In this document: in pieces, positions 46,837-53,517 of the stretch | Numbering within the stretch: position 1 is the stretch's first letter | Layout: every line of letters begins with the position of its first letter | Assembly (NCBI GenBank): GCA_963922685.1 | Contig: CAWUJM010000006.1 | Location: 1-53,517 of the forward strand | DNA length: 53,517 bases | Reading direction: 5' to 3' | DNA from: JAHDBG01 sp963922685 | GTDB lineage: Bacteria > Pseudomonadota > Gammaproteobacteria > Chromatiales > Chromatiaceae | Program-made: the position numbers and the translations under genes | The notes under the pieces: model-generated | Told to the model about the DNA's origin: nothing | Seen by the model: the letters and a program-made list of their open reading frames with translations, nothing else | Databases searched by the model: none

Positions 46837-47619
46837 ATGTCTGGCTATCATGACCCGGGTATTTCTCATATCAAGGTACGCAAAGGGCGACATTGTTATG
46901 GTATGGGGTTAGGTATTATTTTACTGGATGAAGTTTCGCCGGCCTTCCCGGGTGATATGCGGAACCCAAGTGCTTATTCGTTTCCGATTCAGTATGAAAT
47001 TGCCAGAGGTGTGAATAATCAGACATTGGTACATAGCGAAGATAAGTCATTTTGTGTGGATCCATTGCGTCGGGCTGCCCGAAAACTGGAACAGATGGGA
47101 TGCAGAGCTATTGTGACAGAATGCGGTTATTCTGCTTATTTTCAGAAAGCACTGGCAGAATGTGTGGATGTACCCGTATTTGCATCCAGTTTACTGCAGG
47201 TTGCATGGGCACGACAATTGCTTGGCACGCATCAGGTGGTAGGCGTCATTGTTGCGTTTGAACAACAGATCACTCCGGCTCATCTGCAGGCGGTTGGTGT
47301 CGGAGCAGATACTGATTACGTGCTTACCGGGGCCTGGGAAGCCGGGAAATTCAATGAGTTGATGAATATGGCTGGACATCCGGATTCAACCATGCGTCGT
47401 GGTCAGTATGAAAAGATAGAAAAAGATCTGGTTGATTTAGCTCAGGATTTCTGTCGGAAGCATGCGAATATGGGTGCGTTGGTGCTCGAATGCAGTCTGA
47501 TGCAGCCTTTTGCCAGAGCGATTCAGCGTACTATTGATATCCCTGTCTTCAGCTGGGGTACACTTCTGGATTATGCCTATTCGGTTGTGGCACATCGTGA
47601 TTATTACGGGCATGTCTGA
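46837..47619 (+). CDS. Asp/Glu racemase-fold enzyme
   Basis: This 260-residue protein is from the aspartate/glutamate/hydantoin racemase and arylmalonate decarboxylase superfamily. Two cysteine-containing catalytic segments are present: AIVTECGYSAYFQ and LVLECSLMQPFARAIQ, so racemisation by a two-cysteine mechanism is possible. I start at ATG 46837 (MSGYHDPGISHIKVRKG) since AAGG lies 6 nt upstream; an ATG at 46786 would add 17 residues. It diverges from TauE and is followed by an SDR 45 bp on, probably co-transcribed. Substrate unknown; an amino-acid intermediate of the pathway would fit. Confidence 0.83.
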   Translation: MSGYHDPGISHIKVRKGRHCYGMGLGIILLDEVSPAFPGDMRNPSAYSFPIQYEIARGVNNQTLVHSEDKSFCVDPLRRAARKLEQMGCRAIVTECGYSAYFQKALAECVDVPVFASSLLQVAWARQLLGTHQVVGVIVAFEQQITPAHLQAVGVGADTDYVLTGAWEAGKFNELMNMAGHPDSTMRRGQYEKIEKDLVDLAQDFCRKHANMGALVLECSLMQPFARAIQRTIDIPVFSWGTLLDYAYSVVAHRDYYGHV

Positions 47620-47664
47620 CTGTTGGTGTGTCGGGAACGTCCGGCTGTTTTACAGGAGTAGATG

Positions 47665-48489
47665 ATGTCAGATTTAACAGGCAGGGTTGCCCTGGTAACC
47701 GGTGCCAGTCGTGGGGTGGGGCGAGGTATAGCTCTGGGGCTGGCAGAAGCAGGTACAACCGTATACGTTACAGGGCGTAGTGCTCAGGATATCTGCGCGA
47801 CCGCAGATGCAGTCACTGCATCAGGTGGACATGGTATTGCGGTGTGTTGTGATCATTGTGATGACGAACAGGTTGAGGCACTTTTTAAACAAATTCAGGC
47901 TGAGCAGAATGGTTTGCATATTCTGGTCAATAATGTCTGGGGTGGCTATAAGGATATGCTGGTGGATGGTGAGTGGACGTGGGAACGGCCATTCTGGCAA
48001 CAGCCGCCCTGGCGCTGGGATAGCATGTTTCAGGCTGGAGTACGGGCACATTATGTCGCGAGTTATTTTGCAGCCCCACTGATGATTGCTCGTCATCAGG
48101 GCCTGATCGTGAATATTTCTTTCTGGGCTGCCCAGACCTATACACGCAATGTGCCTTATGGTGTGTCTAAAGCAGCAACTGACCGCATGACCTCGGATAT
48201 GGCACACGAACTGCGAACCCACAATGTTGTTGTAGTGTCTCTTTATCCTGGTTGGGTGCGTACTGAACTGGCTCAGGACATTATCGCGTTTTTTGACGCC
48301 GCTGAAGAATTTAAGCAGAACGCAGAGTCACCGCAATTTGTGGGGCGGTGTGTCGCTGCATTAGCAACAGATTCAAATATTATGCAGAAAACAGGGCAGG
48401 TCGTCGTCACAGGTGCGCTTGGTCTGGAGTACGGCTTTACAGATGTCGATGGGCGTCAGCCACAGCCAACAACTCTGGAGAATCATTAA
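47665..48489 (+). CDS. Short-chain dehydrogenase/reductase
   Basis: This 274-residue NAD(P)-dependent SDR has the nucleotide loop VALVTGASRGVGRGIALGL and arginine in VTGRSAQD, suggesting NADP preference. It has VNNVWGG in place of NNAG, the catalytic YGVSKAA (Tyr and Lys), and the tail SLYPGWVRTELA. The start is ATG 47665, with AGGAG 6 nt upstream; an overlapping ATG 3 nt earlier is too close. It closes the cluster before lgt. It probably oxidises or reduces an alcohol or ketone intermediate (inference). Confidence 0.93.
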   Translation: MSDLTGRVALVTGASRGVGRGIALGLAEAGTTVYVTGRSAQDICATADAVTASGGHGIAVCCDHCDDEQVEALFKQIQAEQNGLHILVNNVWGGYKDMLVDGEWTWERPFWQQPPWRWDSMFQAGVRAHYVASYFAAPLMIARHQGLIVNISFWAAQTYTRNVPYGVSKAATDRMTSDMAHELRTHNVVVVSLYPGWVRTELAQDIIAFFDAAEEFKQNAESPQFVGRCVAALATDSNIMQKTGQVVVTGALGLEYGFTDVDGRQPQPTTLENH

Positions 48490-48578
48490 TCTGATTGAGA
48501 ACGCTGCCCGAATGCGGTGAGAATAAACCGGCAACCAGAGAGTGAATATACTTGCCGGTGTTTTGCGAGAGAACAGTG

Positions 48579-49412
48579 ATGAATTATCCGGAAATTGACC
48601 CGATTATTGTGCAGTTGGGTCCGCTGGCGATGCGCTGGTATGGCCTGATGTATCTGTTTGGCTTTGTTGCCCTCTGGTGGCTGGGGCGGCAGAGGGCGCG
48701 TCAGGTGCATACCCCGCTGACCATTTCACATATAGAAGACCTGGTGTTTTATTGTGCGCTGGGTACCGTACTCGGCGGGCGTATTGGCTATGTGCTGTTC
48801 TACGCATCAGATCGCTGGCTGGCTGATCCGTTAGTTCTGTTGCGTATCTGGGAAGGCGGCATGTCGTTCCACGGCGGCCTGCTGGGTGTGTTGAGTGCAC
48901 TGATTCTGTTCAGTCGGCATTACCGGCTGCGTGTGTGGCAGGTCACTGATTTTGTCGCACCGATGGTGCCATTAGGCCTGTTTTTCGGACGGATCGGTAA
49001 CTTTATCAATGGTGAATTATGGGGGGCACCAACGTCGGTAAGCTGGGGGATGCAGGTTGCCTGTGCCAACCGGTACGATCTGTGTGTGAATAAGCTGCAG
49101 CTGCCTCCGGATACCCTGCTGACACCCCCGCTGCATCCTTCGCAGCTGTATGAAGCGGTACTGGAGGGCCTGGTGTTGTTTGTGTTGTTATGGTGGTATT
49201 CTGCCAGACCGCGCACCGCACCGGCGGTGAGTGGGCTGTTTCTGCTGGGTTATGGCAGCTTCCGGTTTGCGGTTGAATGGGTGCGCTTGCCGGATTCGCA
49301 TCTGGGCTATCTGGCGTTTGACTGGTTGACGATGGGACAGTTGTTATCATTACCGATGATAATAGCCGGGGGTATCCTGCTGAGTATAGCCTGTCGGCGC
49401 ACTGGTACCTGA
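48579..49412 (+). CDS. lgt: Phosphatidylglycerol-prolipoprotein diacylglyceryl transferase
   Basis: Lgt transfers diacylglycerol from phosphatidylglycerol to the lipobox cysteine of prolipoproteins in the inner membrane. The 277-residue protein has several membrane helices, FYCALGTVLGGRIGYVLFY, the signature GRIGNFINGELWG, and HPSQLYEAVLEGL. The start is ATG 48579 (MNYPEIDPIIVQLGPLAMRW), the normal N-terminus. It is a core gene beginning after the SDR, so the cluster's right boundary is probably between 48.49 and 48.58 kb. Confidence 0.96.
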   Translation: MNYPEIDPIIVQLGPLAMRWYGLMYLFGFVALWWLGRQRARQVHTPLTISHIEDLVFYCALGTVLGGRIGYVLFYASDRWLADPLVLLRIWEGGMSFHGGLLGVLSALILFSRHYRLRVWQVTDFVAPMVPLGLFFGRIGNFINGELWGAPTSVSWGMQVACANRYDLCVNKLQLPPDTLLTPPLHPSQLYEAVLEGLVLFVLLWWYSARPRTAPAVSGLFLLGYGSFRFAVEWVRLPDSHLGYLAFDWLTMGQLLSLPMIIAGGILLSIACRRTGT

Positions 49413-49588
49413 ATACAGAAAACTCAAAACACAGCAAGGAAGCCAAAGCCGCCTAAGCTATTTCTCAGCCCTTCAAATGGCACGAAAATACCTGACCACT
49501 ACACTATTGAGGATACCTGCTTATAATACGGGGACTTTGAAATACATGACATGGCTAAAGACATGGCACAGATTTTAGAGGTACTCTT
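49413..49588. other. Unassigned intergenic segment
   Basis: This 176-bp gap separates lgt from the leftward module at 49.6-52.0 kb. It is AT-leaning, with a stretch GCACGAAAATACCTGACCAC and CTTATAATACGGGG that looks promoter-like, but no partner -35 is clear. No gene, tRNA or repeat family is recognised. It may mark the junction of an insertion. Confidence 0.4.
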
Positions 49589-50479
49589 TTAGTAATCTGC
49601 CGGATTGATGACATAGTCTTCATAGGCCTTATCTATGATATAACCATTTTTAATGGCCACTGCCTCACTTTCTGCTCGCGCTTTTGCAGCCATCTCCAGA
49701 CGCTCCTGCCAGTGTAATTTCCAGTCACGCTGATTCATTCTGTGTGCTGTATCCGGGCTGAAATAGCGCCTGGCTTCGAGTTCTCCGTTAAGAACCTCGA
49801 TAAACAAAAGATACGACCCTATTTCAGGGTCAGTTTCGTGGTCTTCAAAACCGAGCTGAATGCTCATAAATACCTGATTATCTGTATGCAGGTACCAGTA
49901 ATTGATTGCGGTGTCGCCCTGTTTTAAAGTGCGCCATTCTTTTAAGGTTGGTAAATAGGCCGGATCAAGATAATAATAGCGATCTTCATTAAGTTTATAG
50001 CGCATTGACTGTTGCCCAGCCAGGCGTGGTTCTTCATAGCTTTGTGCATATTGCCAGCCGCTGGCGAGCAGGGTTTGCAAAAATGCATGGAAAGTCATGC
50101 GAGCCTCTGTATGAGACATCCAGCTATCCGGGGTAATACCAGCCTGCAGATAAATATTCCCAACACCTGTATGATCTCTCAGGTCTTCAGTCACCATCAT
50201 GTAAGTGACATTATCAAGTATAGCTTTATTATTTATGCTATGCAGTGTCACTGAAGCCGGCGAATTAGAAGAATATTGGTATTCATGAAAAATAATATCT
50301 GAACCAGATGGCTTTTTATATGGCGTTTTAACTGGGTTACGATGAGTAAAATCTTTAAATGATTCACCTATATAGACAGATAAATGCTGTTGCTCTTCCA
50401 TAATATAGCCTTTTGATAAATACTGATATCCTGTAAAAGAAATAAAGGTTATGGCACATAAGGCCATCATAATTTTCAT
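49589..50479 (-). CDS. Unknown membrane-anchored protein, possible immunity-like partner
   Basis: This 296-residue protein has an N-terminal hydrophobic signal or anchor (MMALCAITFISFTGYQYL). The rest is predicted to lie outside the cytoplasm and is rich in aromatic and charged residues (HFHEYQYSS-like region, MTFHAFLQTLLASGWQYAQS, DRYYYLDPAYLPTLKEW). I recognise no family. It overlaps the upstream gene by 4 bp and is last in a three-gene operon. A periplasmic partner or immunity protein to the preceding gene is one possibility, judged only from arrangement. Confidence 0.62.
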   Translation of the reverse strand: MKIMMALCAITFISFTGYQYLSKGYIMEEQQHLSVYIGESFKDFTHRNPVKTPYKKPSGSDIIFHEYQYSSNSPASVTLHSINNKAILDNVTYMMVTEDLRDHTGVGNIYLQAGITPDSWMSHTEARMTFHAFLQTLLASGWQYAQSYEEPRLAGQQSMRYKLNEDRYYYLDPAYLPTLKEWRTLKQGDTAINYWYLHTDNQVFMSIQLGFEDHETDPEIGSYLLFIEVLNGELEARRYFSPDTAHRMNQRDWKLHWQERLEMAAKARAESEAVAIKNGYIIDKAYEDYVINPADY

Positions 50480-51591
50480 CTAAAGGAACCTGCCACATAT
50501 GCGACACTGATACAACGATCACTAAAATCAGGTTCGTCTACCCAGGCAGCCATTTTTTGCAGCTCGCGTTCCATGTATGTCTGTTGTATTTGCATCAAGG
50601 TATGAAATTTTTTTGCTGCCTGCCCAATCCAGCCCATCCGGGTTTTCGGACTGTCTTGCCCAGCATCTTCCAGTGCACCTGGTACTTCCAGTGCCATATC
50701 TTCCGGTGCTTCAGACACCAGTGCTTCATTTTCTGCTGTACAATCAGCAGCAAGCACCAGCTGGTAGTCCGGTGATAAAAAATTGTAAAGCAGGTTATTA
50801 CGCTGGTTTCTGATCCATCTGGCAAAGACCGGATGATCGTAAATTAACGGCTGCAGGATAGACAGTTGTTCGTGTTTAGCAATTTCTTTAAGATGCTCCA
50901 TCTGTTTATCAGGTCGCTGTCTGTGTGAAGCAGGCATCGCTTCGATTTCTTCTACTAACCTCATCCCACGTGTAATATATTCTTTTGGTTTGAAGTCATC
51001 AATTTTGCCCAGTGCATAACCTGACCATTCGAGAGTTTCAGTGACGGTTGTTTTAACGCCAGTTCCATCGCTGTTATTCGGTAGTGTTTGTGCGTCTCGC
51101 TGACTTTCGCAATTGTCTCCGCAGAAATAATGATCCGGGTAATTCGCATAGAACCAGTGCCAGACAGACACATCCATAAATAACCAAAGATTACCTAAGC
51201 CCAGACCTTCACTGATGACTGCCAGTTCGCGATTCCATATATGTCTTCCTGTGTCAAATGAGCGTTTTATCTGACAGCTATCCAGAAGACAGGCGACAGT
51301 CTTGCTGGCAAAAGCACCTAATGCCATCCAGTAAAAGCGTCCTTTTTTAGTTTCATCACAACCTTCTTCAGTCTCCAGATAAAAACGTGCATAGGTCGCT
51401 GCTATACGCCTCGCTCGGGTATAATAACAATCAAGCAAATCAAAAGTCTGTGTTCGATTATCTAATGTTTCACCGAGTCGGGTGTAAGCAAACTGATGAG
51501 CCTGTCCCCACCTGATTTGGCAATCTGAGGTCACTGTCACATAGCTGTCTGGTGTTTCGTTTGTCGTTCCCTCAGCTCCGTTGCTACACAT
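50476..51591 (-). CDS. Unknown protein, candidate effector in LysM-linked operon
   Basis: This 371-residue protein has no signal peptide. Notable segments are FYWMALGAFASKTVACLLDS, TGRHIWNRELAVISEGLGLG and NLWLFMDVSVWHWFYANYPD, with six or so cysteines in the first 170 residues. A C-terminal acidic stretch (ENEALVSEAPEDMALEVPGA) precedes a helical tail. The family is similar by eye to hypothetical proteins encoded beside secretion-system genes, but I cannot name it. It overlaps the LysM gene by 55 bp and the membrane-anchored gene by 4 bp. An effector role is inferred from context only. Confidence 0.6.
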   Translation of the reverse strand: MCSNGAEGTTNETPDSYVTVTSDCQIRWGQAHQFAYTRLGETLDNRTQTFDLLDCYYTRARRIAATYARFYLETEEGCDETKKGRFYWMALGAFASKTVACLLDSCQIKRSFDTGRHIWNRELAVISEGLGLGNLWLFMDVSVWHWFYANYPDHYFCGDNCESQRDAQTLPNNSDGTGVKTTVTETLEWSGYALGKIDDFKPKEYITRGMRLVEEIEAMPASHRQRPDKQMEHLKEIAKHEQLSILQPLIYDHPVFARWIRNQRNNLLYNFLSPDYQLVLAADCTAENEALVSEAPEDMALEVPGALEDAGQDSPKTRMGWIGQAAKKFHTLMQIQQTYMERELQKMAAWVDEPDFSDRCISVAYVAGSFR

Positions 51592-52037
51592 AGCTTGTGT
51601 GTCCTTTTTATATGACTTTTTTTTACTTTTCCCTGAACCCAGAGTATCTCAAATTTAACTTTTTCTTTGGTCGGTGTATGTAATTCCAGTGTTTCTCCCT
51701 GAGTATTTAATCGGCCCACATAGGTTTCTCGTGAACTACTGATTTTATAATATAATCCGTTTCCTTCTGCTTTGCCTTGCTGATCCAGTAGTTTAAAACG
51801 TTCGCATATTTCTCTCTGGCAGGTGCAGAGTCCTTTTTTGATATTCATGTTGTCTCTGAAATTTGATTTATCTGGTATATTGATCTCTTTTCCCGCAAGA
51901 GATGAATCTGAATTATTTTTTATTTTTAATAAGTCAGGGTTTAACAACATAAGATCGCCAGGTGTTACTCTGTTTTTCCTGGCCATAGTCCATAATGTTT
52001 CTTTTTCGCTGACAATATATCTAAATGTTTTATTCAA
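51537..52037 (-). CDS. LysM protein with transthyretin-like C-terminal region
   Basis: This 166-residue protein begins with a LysM domain (about residues 5-55: YIVSEKETLWTMARKNRVTP, DLMLLNPDLL, LAGKEINIP). The C-terminal half (FKLLDQQGKAEGNGLYYKIS, TYVGRLNTQGETLELHT) resembles the beta-sandwich repeats found in type VI secretion-associated proteins. No signal peptide is visible. I prefer TTG 52037, with AAAGG 9 nt upstream; a TTG at 52079 would add 14 residues. It is first in a leftward three-gene operon. Proposed role: delivery or binding module for the adjacent putative effector (inference). Confidence 0.68.
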   Translation of the reverse strand: MNKTFRYIVSEKETLWTMARKNRVTPGDLMLLNPDLLKIKNNSDSSLAGKEINIPDKSNFRDNMNIKKGLCTCQREICERFKLLDQQGKAEGNGLYYKISSSRETYVGRLNTQGETLELHTPTKEKVKFEILWVQGKVKKSHIKRTHKLCVATELRERQTKHQTAM

Positions 52038-52132
52038 TTTAACAGACCTTTTCAGTGTTAGAAAAATCGCAGAGTACAATTATATTCATCGGCACTCAAG
52101 ATGACACACGATATACTTTCAAAACCCAGGAA

Positions 52133-53143
52133 ATGACTGAATTAAATGTGGGAAATCAGCAATATCAAAATTTGCTATCTGATATCGCCCAGCTGATGAA
52201 CGAAGGCAGAACCAGTTGCCATAAAGAAATAAACAAGGTGCTGGTGCAAACCTATTGAAAAATTGGCCGGGAAATTGTCGAGGTTTGGCAGGAAGGGGCA
52301 GAAAAATCAGTCTACGGCGATAACCTGATAAGGCGTTTATCTAAAGACCTGAAATACTTGCACGGCAAAATTTTCAGCCGTTCTAACATCAATATAATTC
52401 GGCAGTTTTATATCAAGTATCCAATTTGCCAGACGGTGTCTGGTAAATTGAGCTGGTCGCATTATGTCGAGTTACTCTCTATATCGGATGATATGGCACG
52501 TGGCTTTTATGAAAAGCAATGTATTCAGGATAACTGGTCTGTGCGCGAGTTAAAAAGGCAACATAATTCAGCACTTTTTGAACGCCTGGCGTTAGGAAAA
52601 AATAAGCAGGCAATACTTAATTTATCAAAACAGGGCCAGTTAATTACTAAGTCTGATGATATCATCAAAGACCCTTACGTGTTCGAGTTTTCAGAGCTAC
52701 CGGAACACGATTTACATTCTGAAAAAGCCATAGAAAAAATTCTGATCGATAAGCTCAGTGATTTTTTATTAGAACCCGGCAAGGGTTTTGCCTTCATTAG
52801 TAGGCAATATCACATCACCTTAAATAACACGCATTACTTTGTTGATCTGGTATTTTACCATAGAATACTGCATTGTTTTGTACTGATTGACCTTAAAACG
52901 GGTACGGTCAATCATCAGGGTATTGGCCAGATGAATATGTATATCAATTACTTTAAGCATGAAGAAAATACTACAGGTGATAATGAACCCATTGGCATTG
53001 TTTTAGGCAGAAATAAAGATGATGTGCTGGTTGAGTACGCTACCGGCTCCCTGTCTAATCAATTGTTTGTATCAAAATATCAGTTTTATTTACACTCCAA
53101 CCCATCCACACTATCCCTGCTTCATTCATACAATTGCGGCTAG
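52133..53143 (+). pseudogene. YhcG/DUF1016 PD-(D/E)XK nuclease gene interrupted by a TGA codon
   Basis: From ATG 52133 (MTELNVGNQQYQNLLSDIAQ) the reading frame is typical of the DUF1016/YhcG family, but codon 42 is TGA (52256-52258). There the family has tryptophan (TYWKIGREIVE would be expected). The same frame then continues unbroken, through WSVRELKRQ, the HYFVDLVFYH...VLIDLKTG nuclease core and GNEPIGIVLGRNKDD-like text, to 53143. A single TGG-to-TGA change would explain it. Restart at an internal start could give a truncated C-terminal protein. Homologues act in recombination- or defence-related roles. Confidence 0.85.
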
Positions 53144-53389
53144 TTGTAAAAGAACGGGTACCAACCGCTGCCCCAGTACGCAAGCAGCCACCAAACAGGG
53201 TAAAACGTCTGTCCGACCAGGGCGCAAAGGGAATAGTGTTACAAAAGTCTTGTCAGACGTAAATGTTCCGTCCAAACTCCCTGTCGTTGATCAGTAAACC
53301 GATGACAGTATCATGCATGATGTCAGAGTTTAGGCGATCTATCAATTAACTCATACCATTGTATGTGATACGCTCAGCTTGCTGTCGGG
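53144..53389. other. Unassigned sequence after the YhcG remnant
   Basis: Between the YhcG remnant and repeat copy D there is an open frame ending at about 53297 (TNRCPSTQAATKQGKTSVRP then GRKGNSVTKVLSDVNVPSKL), read in a frame that begins inside the YhcG gene. No family is recognised, and the frame is probably not a gene. No RNA gene is seen. Confidence 0.4.
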
Positions 53390-53517
53390 GTGTGATTCAA
53401 ACTGATGTGGCGTAATAGCCGGGGCACATAAAATTCGTTTCGGCGTTACCCGTCAGGGGCTGCTCCGAGGGTCGCCGGAATACCCGTCCATGGGGGGCTC
53501 GGCTGCGGCCATCCATG
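53390..53517. repeat. Dispersed palindromic repeat, copy D (runs off the window)
   Basis: The border TGATTCAAACTGATGTGGCG matches copies A and B. A left arm follows (about 53453-53480: CGTTACCCGTCAGGGGCTGC then TCCGAGG), and the core GGGGGGCTCGGCTGCGGCC begins. The window ends inside the core, so the right arm is not visible. The arm sequence differs from copies A/C and from copy E. Confidence 0.75.

Noticed and set aside
36597..48489. Identification of the cluster as a saxitoxin or cylindrospermopsin locus
   Set aside because: An amidinotransferase and sulfotransferase are shared features, but no SxtA- or Cyr-type polyketide synthase, Rieske oxygenase or cyclase genes are present, so the product class cannot be named.
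52256..52258. TGA in the YhcG gene as selenocysteine or programmed recoding
   Set aside because: The family has tryptophan at this position and no SECIS-like hairpin is evident; a nonsense mutation is simpler.

Overview
The window reads as a chromosomal segment of a gammaproteobacterium (inference). The order trpF-trpB-trpA-accD-folC, the pair glyQ-glyS, the set rsmD-coaD-yfhL-type ferredoxin and the ubiquinone genes coq7 and ubiG all fit that class. Housekeeping DNA is GC-rich by eye. Several islands are visibly AT-richer: the methyltransferase/kinase/receiver operon (2.1-6.8 kb), much of the P450/amidinotransferase cluster (about 36.6-48.5 kb) and the right end (49.6-53.1 kb). I cannot name a genus. 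The many PD-(D/E)XK-type genes and GC-rich palindromic repeats suggest a repeat-rich environmental or symbiotic lineage.

Layout. 0-2.1 kb: edge of an unknown gene, a DM13 protein, purC and coq7. 2.1-6.8 kb: a tightly overlapping operon of a DNA methyltransferase, a protein with two GHKL ATPase modules and a receiver-domain protein, which looks like a defence or DNA-surveillance system inserted upstream of coq7. 7.1-12.0 kb: folC, accD, trpA, trpB, trpF. 12.4-13.9 kb: adk-prmC. 14-24.7 kb: an AAA ATPase/nuclease, ubiG, glyS, glyQ, a broken Rpn-type gene, hrpA and a DUF4351 Rpn-type gene. 24.7-34.1 kb: ggt, then a long leftward run whose upstream end is a bufferin (copper-binding RiPP) operon bufA-bufB-bufC, followed by trmB, hemX, hemY, hemE, rsmD, coaD and a ferredoxin. 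34.2-36.6 kb: two Opp/Dpp-type ABC permeases without a visible ATPase or binding protein.

36.6-48.5 kb is the most unusual stretch: cytochrome P450, arginine-amidinotransferase-like enzyme, a FOXRED2-like flavin oxidoreductase, PAPS-type sulfotransferase, a P1B-like P-type ATPase lacking the canonical CPC motif, a second P450, a TauE/SafE exporter (opposite strand), an Asp/Glu-racemase-fold enzyme and an SDR. No NRPS or PKS is present. The set is coherent as a compact pathway for a guanidino-bearing, oxidised, possibly sulfated small molecule with dedicated transport. A 214-bp MITE with 7-bp target duplications sits inside it. lgt follows.

49.6-52.0 kb carries a leftward LysM protein with a possible effector and a membrane-anchored partner, resembling secretion-effector cargo. 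The right end holds a YhcG/DUF1016 nuclease gene interrupted by one TGA codon, and a repeat that runs off the end.

Two dispersed palindromic repeat families punctuate the intergenic spaces. One has a conserved GC-rich core and long perfect outer stems whose sequence differs between copies while pairing is kept. No rRNA, tRNA or CRISPR array was recognised.
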